64,000 bases of DNA, taken from Paenirhodobacter populi (GTDB lineage Bacteria > Pseudomonadota > Alphaproteobacteria > Rhodobacterales > Rhodobacteraceae). Below the pieces are notes generated by a model. It did not search any database. It was given only the letters and a program-made list of their open reading frames with translations, and had not been told where the DNA came from. The translations under genes were made by a program, and so were the position numbers. Positions 46,762 to 54,908 of this stretch are shown piece after piece (the stretch's first letter is position 1; every line of letters starts with the position of its first letter). Location of the stretch: the NCBI RefSeq assembly GCF_004022215.1, contig NZ_SAUZ01000004.1, forward strand, positions 162,527 to 226,526, written 5' to 3'.

Positions 46762-47801
46762 TGTCGCGTCTCATCGCATCAGAGCTGGCAACCCGTCTCG
46801 GCCGACAGGCCGAGGCGGTGTGCCGCCACTACCTCCCGGCCGGTCGCAAGACCGGTCGCTATTGGATTGTCGGCGACGTCCATAATTCACCAGGGCGCAG
46901 CATGTTCGTTCGTCTCACGGGGCCGGAGAGCGGCAAGGGCTCGGCCGGGCGCTGGCAGGACGCAAAAACGGGCGAATATGGGGATCTTCTCGATATCATC
47001 CGAGAACGCTGCGGGCTGCACGAGTTCCGCGACGTGGCCAATGAGGCGACCCGCTTTCTCGGCATGCCGCATCCGGAGCCGTCACGTCGCCCGTCCCCTG
47101 CAAGCCTGAACCGGGACGCTTCCGAATTCGGCGATGCTGCGCGCCGACTCTTCCGCATGTCGCAGAATTTTGGTGGCAGTCTCGCGGAAACCTATCTGCG
47201 CGGTCGGGCTCTGACCCATCTCGGGCATCTTCCGGCGCTGCGGTTTCACCCCCGCTGCTTCTACCGTCCGGAAGACGGTGGGCTGACCGAGCAATGGCCC
47301 GCGCTGCTCGCAGCGATCACTGACCTGAAGGGGCGACAGACCGGCACGCATCGCACCTGGCTCGCGCGGGATGGCTCCGGCAAAGCCCCGCTGGATCCGC
47401 CCCGGCGCGCTATGGGCGATCTGCTGGGCCATGGCGTGCGCTTCGGGGCGTGCCGCGATGTGCTCGCCGCCGGCGAGGGGATCGAATCCGTCCTGTCCGC
47501 GCGTGAACTGCTGCCGGATCTGCCGATGGTCGCGGCCCTCTCCGCCGGTCACCTCGGCGCCCTCCTGCTGCCTGAGCGGCTGAAGCGCCTCTATATCCTC
47601 GGCGAGCGGGACGCAGCGAGCGAGGGGGCGGTGGAACGCTTGGCCGCCCGAGCCTACGAGTCCGGGATCGAACCGGTGCCCTTGCTGCCTGCCCTCGGCG
47701 ATTTCAACGATGATCTGCGCCAGCTGGGCCGCGACGCCCTGCGGATCTCGTTGCAGGATCAGCTCATTCCCGGGGACTTCCAGCGCTTCGCATCCGGCTG
47801 A
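46761..47801 (+). CDS. Toprim/primase-like protein (DUF7146 type)
   Basis: 346 residues starting on the helicase stop (TGATG). The N-terminal half has a primase-like zinc-region analogue without full Cys (ARLGRQAEAVCRHYLPAGRK, GRYWIVGDVHNSPGRSMFVR). The C-terminal Toprim domain has LAAGEGIESVLSARELLPDL (Glu), then RLYILGERDAASEGAVERLA with Asp, the metal-binding pattern of Toprim enzymes. Likely a plasmid primase or priming partner for the helicase during lagging-strand synthesis after transfer. Confidence 0.8.
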   Translation: MSRLIASELATRLGRQAEAVCRHYLPAGRKTGRYWIVGDVHNSPGRSMFVRLTGPESGKGSAGRWQDAKTGEYGDLLDIIRERCGLHEFRDVANEATRFLGMPHPEPSRRPSPASLNRDASEFGDAARRLFRMSQNFGGSLAETYLRGRALTHLGHLPALRFHPRCFYRPEDGGLTEQWPALLAAITDLKGRQTGTHRTWLARDGSGKAPLDPPRRAMGDLLGHGVRFGACRDVLAAGEGIESVLSARELLPDLPMVAALSAGHLGALLLPERLKRLYILGERDAASEGAVERLAARAYESGIEPVPLLPALGDFNDDLRQLGRDALRISLQDQLIPGDFQRFASG

Positions 47802-47880
47802 GCATGCCTGAAGGGGGAAGGGGTGTGGCGCGTCCCTCCCTCCCGGCGTCCGTGTCATCGGTATCTCCTCCAGGCCCGGG

Positions 47881-48102
47881 CGGCGCCCACGGCCTTCGAA
47901 GAGGGCGAGCGGGCCCATAAGCGGGCCGGACAGGCAATGGCGCGGCGCCCGACTATTTTCCGCCGCGCGGGCCAGAGGGCCCGCGCTTTGCATCGCGAGG
48001 CAAAATAGTCGGCCTCTGGCCATCAGGTTCCTCGCTGCGCTCGGACTGCCTGTCCGGCCCGCCCATGGGCTTTCCGTCGCCTGTCGAAGGCCGCGATGGG
48101 CG
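47881..48102. repeat. Four nested inverted repeats upstream of the DUF2493 gene
   Basis: Symmetric 222-nt structure. Outer GCGCCCA 47882-47888 and CGGCCTTCGA 47889-47898 pair with TCGAAGGCCG 48083-48092 and TGGGCGC 48096-48102. Middle GCCCAT 47912-47917 pairs with ATGGGC 48064-48069, and GCGGGCCGGACAGGCA 47920-47935 with TGCCTGTCCGGCCCGC 48046-48061 (16 of 16). Inner CCGACTATTTT 47948-47958 pairs with AAAATAGTCGG 48001-48011. Apical GCGCGGGCC 47964-47972 pairs with GGCCCGCGC 47977-47985. No gene inside. It could be a cruciform, a structured RNA, a single-strand promoter or an origin. Confidence 0.8.
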
Positions 48103-48125
48103 CGGCCGATACGAGGAGACACGCG

Positions 48126-49058
48126 ATGACCACAGATGACCTTGGCGGCTATGAGGCGAGCCAAACCACTTCCCCCACCTACCATGCGATCGCCTATTTG
48201 CAGCTGAACGGCTGGCGTCCCGGTCAGGATGAGCCGGATCCGCGTCCGATGCCCGAAGGCGAGGCGGTGGTCCAGGCCGTTGCCGATATCTTCGACGCCA
48301 TGGTCGCGACGCTTGGCGACACAAGGCTTGAACCCGATCTCGAGGAACTGCTCTGGGGCATCGGCAATCTCTTCCACCGCGCCGGTGCCCGCATCGATCG
48401 CCAGCTCGACGACAACGAACAGGCGCAGCGCCGTCTTCAGCGCGAACAGGACGGATCCGAGGTCAAATCTGTTGAGCTGGAGCGCATCACTGCCGAGGGT
48501 CAGACCCTGGTAGAACGCAGGAGCGCAATGGAGGTCTTCCGCGATCTCTCGGCCGAGGCTTTCGAGACCCATACTGGCTCAGCCTGGCGCCCGCGTTCCG
48601 GCTCCATGGTCAATCATCGCCACCTGACCGCAGCCCTGGTCGACAGCCGGGATTTCCTCGCCGCCAAACGGCGCTCCGAGGCCGAGGTGTTGATGCCCGA
48701 AGGCCCGAAAATCGCCTTCTCGGGTGGTCTCGATTTTAACGATCATCGCGTGGTCTGGGACCGGCTCGATCAGATCCACACCAAGCATCCGGACATGGTG
48801 CTGCTGCACGGAGCGTCGCCGCGCGGTGCCGAACTGATTGCCGCGAAATGGGCCGATCATCGCAAGGTGCGTCAGATCGCCTTCCGGCCAGACTGGAACC
48901 GCCACAAGAATGCAGCGCCCTTCAAGCGCAATGACGCGATGCTGGAGGTTCTGCCGATCGGCGTCGTGGTCACCCCGGGCACCGGTATCCAGGAGAATTT
49001 TGCAGACAAGGCCCGCAAGCTCGGGATCCCGGTCATGCGGATCGGAGGCGGCGCGTAA
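48126..49058 (+). CDS. DUF2493 domain protein
   Basis: 310 residues from ATG 48126 with GAGGAG upstream. Helical N-terminal part (about 1-180) with NLFHRAGARIDRQLDDNEQA, then the DUF2493 Rossmann-like domain near 195-305: PKIAFSGGLDFNDHRVVWDR, DMVLLHGASPRGAELIAAKW, RNDAMLEVLPIGVVVTPGTG. The family is related to SLOG/DprA-like nucleotide-binding folds and is frequent on alphaproteobacterial plasmids. Role unknown; DNA or nucleotide sensing is a guess. The nested palindrome lies directly upstream. Confidence 0.85.
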   Translation: MTTDDLGGYEASQTTSPTYHAIAYLQLNGWRPGQDEPDPRPMPEGEAVVQAVADIFDAMVATLGDTRLEPDLEELLWGIGNLFHRAGARIDRQLDDNEQAQRRLQREQDGSEVKSVELERITAEGQTLVERRSAMEVFRDLSAEAFETHTGSAWRPRSGSMVNHRHLTAALVDSRDFLAAKRRSEAEVLMPEGPKIAFSGGLDFNDHRVVWDRLDQIHTKHPDMVLLHGASPRGAELIAAKWADHRKVRQIAFRPDWNRHKNAAPFKRNDAMLEVLPIGVVVTPGTGIQENFADKARKLGIPVMRIGGGA

Positions 49059-49187
49059 GCGCCGCAACCACCAAGGCTGTTCCCGACATTTCAAGTTCCT
49101 TTTCAGTTTCGGCCATAGGGTAGACAAACGCCATTGTTCGTTCCAGAAGGCACCATTCCGGGACATAGATACCATGAGGTAACCACC

Positions 49188-49565
49188 ATGAAGGCAGGCA
49201 CATCTGACGAAGAATGGCGCGAGGATTGCGCACCGCGTCGCGTCCTCGAACTGTTCGCAACCAAATGGACCAGCATGATCCTGCACGTGCTTCATGTCCG
49301 GCTAAACGGTGCCGCACGCACGGGCGTGTTGCAGCGCAGCCTCCCGGGCGTTTCCAAGAAAATGCTGACGCAGACTCTCCGGGAGATGGAGAACACCGGG
49401 CTTGTCACACGTCATGTGCAGGGCACAGTCCCGCCTGCGGTGGAATACCGGCTTACACCTCTTGGCACGCGGTTTATCGAGCCTATTGAGCTTCTCTATG
49501 CCTGGGGCCGCAGCAATTCAGACGCATTGAATGAACTTGGCAGTCGCCCGACATCCCGGCGCTGA
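49188..49565 (+). CDS. HxlR-family regulator
   Basis: 125 residues from ATG 49188 (MKAGTSDEEWREDCAPRRVL). HxlR winged helix: FATKWTSMILHVLHVRLNGA, QRSLPGVSKKMLTQTLREME, then VEYRLTPLGTRFIEPIELLY. One N-terminal Cys is a possible redox switch. No divergent target is beside it, unlike the other two HxlR genes of the window. Confidence 0.9.
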   Translation: MKAGTSDEEWREDCAPRRVLELFATKWTSMILHVLHVRLNGAARTGVLQRSLPGVSKKMLTQTLREMENTGLVTRHVQGTVPPAVEYRLTPLGTRFIEPIELLYAWGRSNSDALNELGSRPTSRR

Positions 49566-49712
49566 AGTGGTTCGGGCAGGTAGAAGTAACGATCAGTAAG
49601 GGACGGAGGTGAAGGCGCCATATGTGGTTCCTTCTTTCTCAGGGCGGCGTGGGCATCGGGCCTGGCGCTCTCCGGGCCAGGGGGGAAAGGCGATGCCTGT
49701 CCTGTCGATGCG

Positions 49713-50042
49713 TCAGGGAAAGCTGTCCGCATCGCTGTCGCGACTGTCTGGCCCGAATGGCGGCGTGCCCCTCCGAACGGTCTGCCCGCCGGTCTGACTG
49801 TGGTCGCAGTATCCCCGACTGCGTTTGATGCACGCAAGTCTTTCCAGCGCAACAGCCGCCTGCTGCGGGTCATCGAAGGTTTGCATCATCGCTTGCCCGC
49901 GCGTTCCGATTCTCCCCCAATTACGCATGATCGATACCCCGCCGAACAGGGTTGGCTGTATCGTCAGCGAATAGAACCGTCGCATGTTCTGCGCGGGATC
50001 GATGCGGTTGAGGCAGATCGGGCCATGTTCTTCCTTTGACAT
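49713..50042 (-). CDS. WGR-domain protein
   Basis: 109 residues: FYSLTIQPTLFGGVSIMRNWGRIGTRGQAMMQTFDDPQQAAVALERL is a complete WGR domain (about 22-75). WGR domains bind nucleic acid ends or act in poly-ADP-ribose polymerases. Small stand-alone WGR proteins are common on alphaproteobacterial plasmids. The tail after residue 80 is Arg/Ser/Gly-rich and probably disordered. Confidence 0.82.
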   Translation of the reverse strand: MSKEEHGPICLNRIDPAQNMRRFYSLTIQPTLFGGVSIMRNWGRIGTRGQAMMQTFDDPQQAAVALERLACIKRSRGYCDHSQTGGQTVRRGTPPFGPDSRDSDADSFP

Positions 50043-50325
50043 GGCCGAAGTCTCTCAGGCGCCATGATCAGCGTCCAATGATTTTCCTGAATCGAATTGC
50101 ACGACTGGATTCACGTTTGTGATGAATTCGGTGAGTTCAATTGCCCGAACGAGCTTGGAGGGAGCCCGAAAGACAGGTCGATTGCGGGCCGGCAACCGAT
50201 GAGACGTACATCCGCCCGACCACGGATTACATCCGGACACAGCAGAGCACCGCGTGCGCGCACGATGAGGACAGTCGTTCCGTCAACCCAGGAAGAGTGT
50301 CACCAGTCCGACCGGGAGACAGCCC

Positions 50326-50643
50326 TCAGATGGCAAGATCGCCCAGGGATTTGCCGGCCGAAAGAGCGTCGATGATCCATTGCGGCTTGCGGCCACGGCC
50401 CGACCAGGTGAGCGCCGGATTCTCCGGATGACGGTATTTTGCAACTGCCGGGGTGCGGGTCTTCTCGGAAGCGAGGCCGGTCAGCTCGCTGAGAGAAAAG
50501 CCGAACTCTTTTGCCCGTTCTTCAAGTGCGGCAAGCGCTTCAGCCTTTCTGCGCTGCTCGAAAGAAGAGATTGCCTTGGCCACATCCTTCTCGAGCTTTT
50601 TCAGTTCCGACAGATCGAGGGCATTGAAATCAATTTCGGGCAT
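50326..50643 (-). CDS. H-NS/HvrA-family nucleoid protein
   Basis: 105 residues from ATG 50643 (MPEIDFNALDLSELKKLEKD). The N-terminal coiled coil at about 8-50 is for oligomerisation. The C-terminal DNA-binding motif YRHPENPALTWSGRGRKPQW matches the H-NS core (W-GRGRxPxW). Silences AT-rich foreign genes or, as HvrA in Rhodobacter, tunes regulons. A plasmid copy may lower the cost of the replicon in its host. Confidence 0.92.
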   Translation of the reverse strand: MPEIDFNALDLSELKKLEKDVAKAISSFEQRRKAEALAALEERAKEFGFSLSELTGLASEKTRTPAVAKYRHPENPALTWSGRGRKPQWIIDALSAGKSLGDLAI

Positions 50644-50864
50644 GGAACCTCCGGCCTTTGCGAGCGGCACCCTAACGCTTCGCCTCCGGGCTGACAATCG
50701 TGTCGCAGCTTTCGCGGCAGTTCAGGGCGCGGCAGCCAAAGAGTACACGTTCTCGGCTCGTTCAGGATTGACGGTCAAGTGAATCCTGAACGATGGAAAG
50801 ACTGGCGCTCGCGAATGCGTTCCTGCTCATCGAACGCTGCCCACAAAAGATGTCTGAGTCGGGA

Positions 50865-51737
50865 TCAAGACGCCGATAGCAGGATAACGCCCGCGATCAG
50901 GATCCCGCATCCGGCCAGCCGCCAGGATCCGACGGCCTCGCGCAGGAACAGCATTCCCATCAGGGCACCAACCATCATCGACATCTCTCGCATAGGGGCC
51001 ACGAGGCTGAGCGGTGCACCGCCGGTCAGCGCTGCGAGGACGAGGATGTAGGAAAGCGGCGACAGCAATCCGACACCAATTGCTGTCGCCCAATGACCTC
51101 GCATCGCCTGGAAGGCGCGACGGGGATTGGCGAGCACCAGCGGCAGGAGAAGACAGAATCGCAGCAGGTTCGAAAACCAATCCAGCACCACTGGGGCGAT
51201 GCCGAGAGATTTCACTGCAAAGGCGTCGACAACCGTATAGCAGGCAATGAGCGCGCCGGTGGCGGTGCCCCAACGCAGCCCCGCCTGCCCGCCAGGGCGG
51301 GTGAAGGCGGCCAGTTTTCCCTGAGTGGCAATCAACAGAATACCGGCGACGACCAGTGCCAGCCCGAGCAAACCCAATCCGGTTGGCGTTTCGCCAAAGA
51401 TCAGGAAGGCCCCGATGGTCGACAGCATCGGCCCGGTGCCCCGTGCGACCGGATAGACCACCGACAGATCGGCCACCTGATAGCCGCGCTGCAGGCACAG
51501 GCTATAGGCCAGATGGATCAACCCGCTGATCAGCACGAAGCCGATGCCGACGGGAGTCCAGACGATGTCGCCATGCAGCAACAACCAGATCACCCATGGC
51601 GCATAGGCGACGCAGGCGACCAGGTTATAGGCGAAGACGAAAACCGGCCCGACCGAAGCCGCCCGCTTGGCAAGCAGGTTCCAGGTTGCATGGACGAAGG
51701 ATGCGAGAACGACAAGAGACAGCGCGGCAAGTGTCAT
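50865..51737 (-). CDS. EamA/DMT-family transporter
   Basis: 290 residues with about ten hydrophobic helices in two EamA repeats. The N-terminal repeat opens MTLAALSLVVLASFVHATWN; YPVARGTGPMLSTIGAFLIF ends helix pair 3-4; the second repeat begins GTATGALIACYTVVDAFAVK. An inner-membrane exporter of amino acids, metabolites or drugs. Related in layout to the gene at 60334 (both start with an HATWN element). Confidence 0.9.
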   Translation of the reverse strand: MTLAALSLVVLASFVHATWNLLAKRAASVGPVFVFAYNLVACVAYAPWVIWLLLHGDIVWTPVGIGFVLISGLIHLAYSLCLQRGYQVADLSVVYPVARGTGPMLSTIGAFLIFGETPTGLGLLGLALVVAGILLIATQGKLAAFTRPGGQAGLRWGTATGALIACYTVVDAFAVKSLGIAPVVLDWFSNLLRFCLLLPLVLANPRRAFQAMRGHWATAIGVGLLSPLSYILVLAALTGGAPLSLVAPMREMSMMVGALMGMLFLREAVGSWRLAGCGILIAGVILLSAS

Positions 51738-52219
51738 TGAGACCCCCTTATGCGCTCCGGCCCATCCGGCAGCGCGGTTGATCTCGACGTCTCCTCCCCT
51801 GGGCTTTTATCCCTTGGGTGCAGCCAGGGAACTCCCCCGGTCTCTGCAACGCTCGGTCCTGCAGTGGCCCAATGATGGGCGACCCGGAACCCTAGTTACC
51901 ACTCAGTCGATAGCCTATCTGTACTCCCGCTTCCGGCGGCTTTTCACGGCTCGCTCTGCCGAAAAGCCATGATCGAGCAGAGATCATCCGGTCCTGTCCG
52001 GGATGCGGGCATGGTTCGGTGTGCCTGGGTCCAGGCTTTTGGGGAGATACCCATGCCGCGCTGGTTGGGTGCTGCTCCTGATCGCCGTGAATTTATGACC
52101 CAACCGATCGCAAGGCGCAGGTTTGCGACGGAGTTGTCGGTCCTTGCTCTGGTGCTTCTCGCGGCGCCAGCACTGTCCCGGGCCACCGGCCTCACCCCGC
52201 AGTGCGACGTGACTCACGG
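51738..52219. other. Gap with no supported gene
   Basis: 482 bp. Overlapping frames on both strands (such as 51969-52340 and 51944-52195) show no domain. One has a hydrophobic patch LSVLALVLLAAPAL, but it overlaps the nucleotidyltransferase and has no good start. Possibly degraded DNA. Confidence 0.35.
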
Positions 52220-52825
52220 TCAGCCCGATTGCAGCGCATCAATCCAGATATGCCCGTGGTGCAATATCTCAAGCCACTGGCGAAGATCGGCTTTCTCGCG
52301 AGAACTCAAGCAGGGCAACGCATTGCGGAAATCGTCATGATCCTTCTCGCGAGATTGCTTGGCCTTGAAGAGCAGGACGATATGCGGTGCCAGATATCTG
52401 ATCCCGCGAGCTGTTGTCCGAATGGCCTCCGCTCTCTGCATCGTGAGGGATGGATCCCGTTTGTAGACCCACAGGTCGGGTGATCCCCGATCAACCATCA
52501 TATCCACACGCCAGCACCCTGCATCCATATCCGCCCCCCATTGCTGCCACACATCCGCGGGAAGCGAAGCTGCAGGGGCAAGAGAACTCAGCTTGCCGTC
52601 CATCACGGCAAAGAACTCGAGATCCGACAGGATGGTGCGGTAATGCTGTGCCTGGTTGGCGGGCGCAGAGAATTCCAGGTCCTCATGCGCTCGGGTTTGC
52701 GCACCATGCCACAAATCCAGTGCCCAACCTCCTACAACATACCAGTCGCCAGCAGATCCACCCAGTCGGTTGTGCAGATCAATCGGATCCCACGGGTCCC
52801 AGGCGTCATCTGGCGGCGGCTGCAT
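52220..52825 (-). CDS. Nucleotidyltransferase-fold protein (AadB/LinB-like)
   Basis: 201 residues: VVGGWALDLWHGAQTRAHED then LEFS, the Gly-Gly-Trp-Ala and Asp-x-Glu pattern of aminoglycoside or lincosamide nucleotidyltransferases, WRVDMMVDRGSPDLWVYKRD, and IRYLAPHIVLLFKAKQSREK near the C-terminus. These enzymes add AMP to small molecules. The metal-binding Asp/Glu pair is intact. Whether it gives drug resistance or modifies another substrate cannot be told. Confidence 0.8.
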   Translation of the reverse strand: MQPPPDDAWDPWDPIDLHNRLGGSAGDWYVVGGWALDLWHGAQTRAHEDLEFSAPANQAQHYRTILSDLEFFAVMDGKLSSLAPAASLPADVWQQWGADMDAGCWRVDMMVDRGSPDLWVYKRDPSLTMQRAEAIRTTARGIRYLAPHIVLLFKAKQSREKDHDDFRNALPCLSSREKADLRQWLEILHHGHIWIDALQSG

Positions 52826-52921
52826 TGGGTCGTTACTTTCTTCCGGACCGGGACGGTCTCATATGGGACTATCTCTCGATGTTCAGGGATATTGGCCTCG
52901 CTTTCCAGCCGTATCTCGAAA

Positions 52922-53056
52922 TCACGCGACACCTTCCCTTGCACGAATCTTCTGCTTGATGCGTGGCATTGCAGTTGCGGCGATCAGGCTGGCAAGGATC
53001 CCGCCTGCGGCCAGCCAGAACGCGCGTAGGGTCCGCGCAAAAGCGATCAAGCACAC
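52922..53056 (-). CDS. Possible tiny membrane protein
   Basis: 44 codons from GTG 53056 to TGA 52922. One clear transmembrane stretch (FWLAAGGILASLIAATAM), followed by a basic tail (PRIKQKIRAREGVA), the orientation of a small inner-membrane peptide. No ribosome site is certain. Could be a chance frame. Confidence 0.35.
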   Translation of the reverse strand: MCLIAFARTLRAFWLAAGGILASLIAATAMPRIKQKIRAREGVA

Positions 53057-53554
53057 ATGGAGATCAGCCGGCATGTCGTCACCTGGACAAGCTTTGAACG
53101 AAGCTTCCGAGGCGCCGGAACCACTCGGCGCTCAACGACGCGCCTGATTTTTGTTGAAAATTCGCAGACAAATGCGTGTAGAAACCACTCCCCAGAACGT
53201 GCTGAGAGAAAGCCTCCGGAGGCGCGGTTAAGCCACGACGGCGGGGCCTATCCAAACTCCGAAAACGGGTCCTGGATGGCGCGGGGATCCCTGGGAGGAG
53301 GAGGGGATCCCCGCTGATTTCCGCGGCTCAGGGAGGAGGAGAGCCTCTGGAAAGCTATCAGCTAGATATGTGCCATCGATGATACGACAAGACTACTGCC
53401 ATGATTGGGAGTCGGTCATGCATAGATTGCATGGTCGTTGGGTGTCGGACATTGTCGGATGGCGATAGGTGTGCCACCCAATCCGCAGCACCACCGAGGT
53501 ACGCATTTCATTCCGTGACCAGTCGTTCCCTCTCGACATATCGTCACCCTAAGA
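53057..53554. other. Gap with short direct repeats, no supported gene
   Basis: About 500 bp ahead of the BioR box. It contains GGGATCC repeats and runs of GGGAGGAGGAG near 53280-53340, but no gene with support. AT content rises toward 53540, where the bioR promoter is expected. Confidence 0.4.
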
Positions 53555-53564
53555 TTATCTATAA
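53555..53564. promoter_or_regulatory. BioR box at the bioR start
   Basis: TTATCTATAA matches the alphaproteobacterial BioR site TTATMKATAA (complement TTATAGATAA) and ends three bases before the bioR ATG, so BioR probably represses its own gene. Confidence 0.8.
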
Positions 53565-53567
53565 TTT

Positions 53568-54206
53568 ATGATAGTTGGAACCAAAGACACTCTGGCTGAC
53601 AGGATCAGTCGCGAATTGGCGGAGCGCATTATCACAGGCGTGATCGGTGCGGGTGAAAAGCTGCGTCAGGACCATATCGCCGAAGAGTTCGGTGCGAGCC
53701 ACGTCCCGGTGCGCGAGGCTTTCCGGCGGCTGGAGGCGCAAGGGCTGGCAGTCAGCGAGCCGCGCAGGGGCGTTCGTGTTGCGGGCTTTAGTCCGGCCGA
53801 GGTGCGCGAGGTTGCCGACATGCGGGCCGCGCTGGAGACACTCGCCCTGCGAAATGCAGCCCCGCACCTGACCCGCGCCATACTGGATAAGGCGGAAGAG
53901 GCCACGCGGGCGGGCGATCACGCGCGCGACGTGCGGGTCTGGGAGGAGGCAAACCGTGCCTTTCACCGGCTGATCCTGGAGCCCTGCGCCATGCCGCGCC
54001 TCATGCGTAGTATTGACGATTTGCATGCCGCCAGTGCCCGGTTCCTGTTTTCAGGCTGGCGCGCGGAATGGGAGGCGCCGACCGACCGCGATCATCGCGC
54101 CATCCTTGCCGCGCTGCGGGCCGGGGATGTGATGGCGGCCTGTGCCGTGCTGGCCCGGCATGTGCAGTGGACCGGGCCCAAGGCAAAGGCGACTGCCAAG
54201 GTCTAA
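53568..54206 (+). CDS. bioR: BioR, GntR-family repressor of biotin genes
   Basis: 212 residues. N-terminal GntR winged helix ([49 protein letters not shown]), C-terminal FCD effector domain ([37 protein letters not shown]). BioR represses biotin synthesis and uptake in Rhizobiales and Rhodobacterales through TTATAGATAA sites. Such sites lie at its own start and before bioY, and bioY-bioB follow on the same strand. Assignment is by family plus sites. Confidence 0.92.
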   Translation: MIVGTKDTLADRISRELAERIITGVIGAGEKLRQDHIAEEFGASHVPVREAFRRLEAQGLAVSEPRRGVRVAGFSPAEVREVADMRAALETLALRNAAPHLTRAILDKAEEATRAGDHARDVRVWEEANRAFHRLILEPCAMPRLMRSIDDLHAASARFLFSGWRAEWEAPTDRDHRAILAALRAGDVMAACAVLARHVQWTGPKAKATAKV

Positions 54207-54223
54207 GAGCGCGCGCTTTCAGA

Positions 54224-54233
54224 ATATCTATAA
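54224..54233. promoter_or_regulatory. Degenerate BioR box between bioR and bioY
   Basis: ATATCTATAA, one mismatch from the consensus, 18 bp after the bioR stop. Together with the perfect box 73 bp downstream it could support cooperative binding. Confidence 0.5.
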
Positions 54234-54296
54234 TATTACAGCAGGGCTTGCGCCAGTGGAGGGAATGTGACCTCATGCGGCGATGGATTCGTAATA

Positions 54297-54306
54297 TTAT
54301 AGATAA
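54297..54306. promoter_or_regulatory. BioR box upstream of bioY
   Basis: Perfect TTATAGATAA 17 bp before the bioY ATG, within the likely promoter. The classical operator for the bioYB operon. Confidence 0.88.
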
Positions 54307-54323
54307 TATGGAGGCGACCACCC

Positions 54324-54908
54324 ATGATGCCCGTGACCCCAACGACAAGCCCGCTGACCGGACCTGCACGGTTCGGACGGATCGCCCGCCCGCTCGCACT
54401 TTGCGCGGCCGGGGTTGTGGTGATGACCCTCGCCGCCAAGGTGCAGATCCCGTTCTGGCCGGTGCCGATGACACTGCACACTCTGGCGGTCATGGGCTTT
54501 GCGGTGGCGCTTGGGCCGCGCCTCGCGGTTGCGATCTTCATGGGCTATCTCGCCGCCGGCGCAGCCGGACTGCCGGTCTTTTCCGGCTCGCCCGAGCGCG
54601 GGATCGGGCTGACCTATCTGGCGGGACCGACCGGCGGCTACCTTGCGGGCTACCTGGTTGCCTCGGGGTTGACGGGCTGGCTGGCGGCGGGCCGTGCCAC
54701 CCTCGGGCGCATCGGTGCGATGCTGGCGGGGCTGGCGGCGGTCTACGGGATCGGCGCGGCGTGGCTTGCGGTGTATGTGCCTGCGGGCCGGATCCTGGAA
54801 CTGGGCGTCGCCCCCTTCCTGTTCGGCGATCTGGTCAAGATCGGGCTGGTTGCGGCGGTTGCAGGCGTGGTGCCAGGGTTGCTGTCCCGCCTGCGGGGGC
54901 GGCTCTGA
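54324..54908 (+). CDS. bioY: BioY, biotin ECF-transporter substrate-binding component
   Basis: 194 residues, a six-helix membrane protein. Motifs: [33 protein letters not shown] (helix 1-2 with the biotin-binding region), [38 protein letters not shown] (helix 3-4) and the conserved end. BioY takes up biotin alone or with an energy-coupling module, which is not in this window. GGAGG before the ATG. Overlaps bioB by three bases. Confidence 0.95.
   Translation: MMPVTPTTSPLTGPARFGRIARPLALCAAGVVVMTLAAKVQIPFWPVPMTLHTLAVMGFAVALGPRLAVAIFMGYLAAGAAGLPVFSGSPERGIGLTYLAGPTGGYLAGYLVASGLTGWLAAGRATLGRIGAMLAGLAAVYGIGAAWLAVYVPAGRILELGVAPFLFGDLVKIGLVAAVAGVVPGLLSRLRGRL

Noticed and set aside
47082..48572. 496-codon minus-strand frame over the Toprim gene and the nested palindrome
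   Set aside because: Crosses two real plus-strand genes and a palindrome; no domain support.
50055..50240. 61-codon frame between the WGR and H-NS-like genes
   Set aside because: C-terminal half looks somewhat protein-like, but there is no start with a ribosome site and no family.
51944..52340. Overlapping frames with a hydrophobic patch near 52130
   Set aside because: No good start, no domain, overlap with the nucleotidyltransferase.
53280..53345. GGGATCC and GGAGGAGG repeats considered as iterons or CRISPR
   Set aside because: Only two or three copies, irregular spacing, no rep or cas gene nearby.
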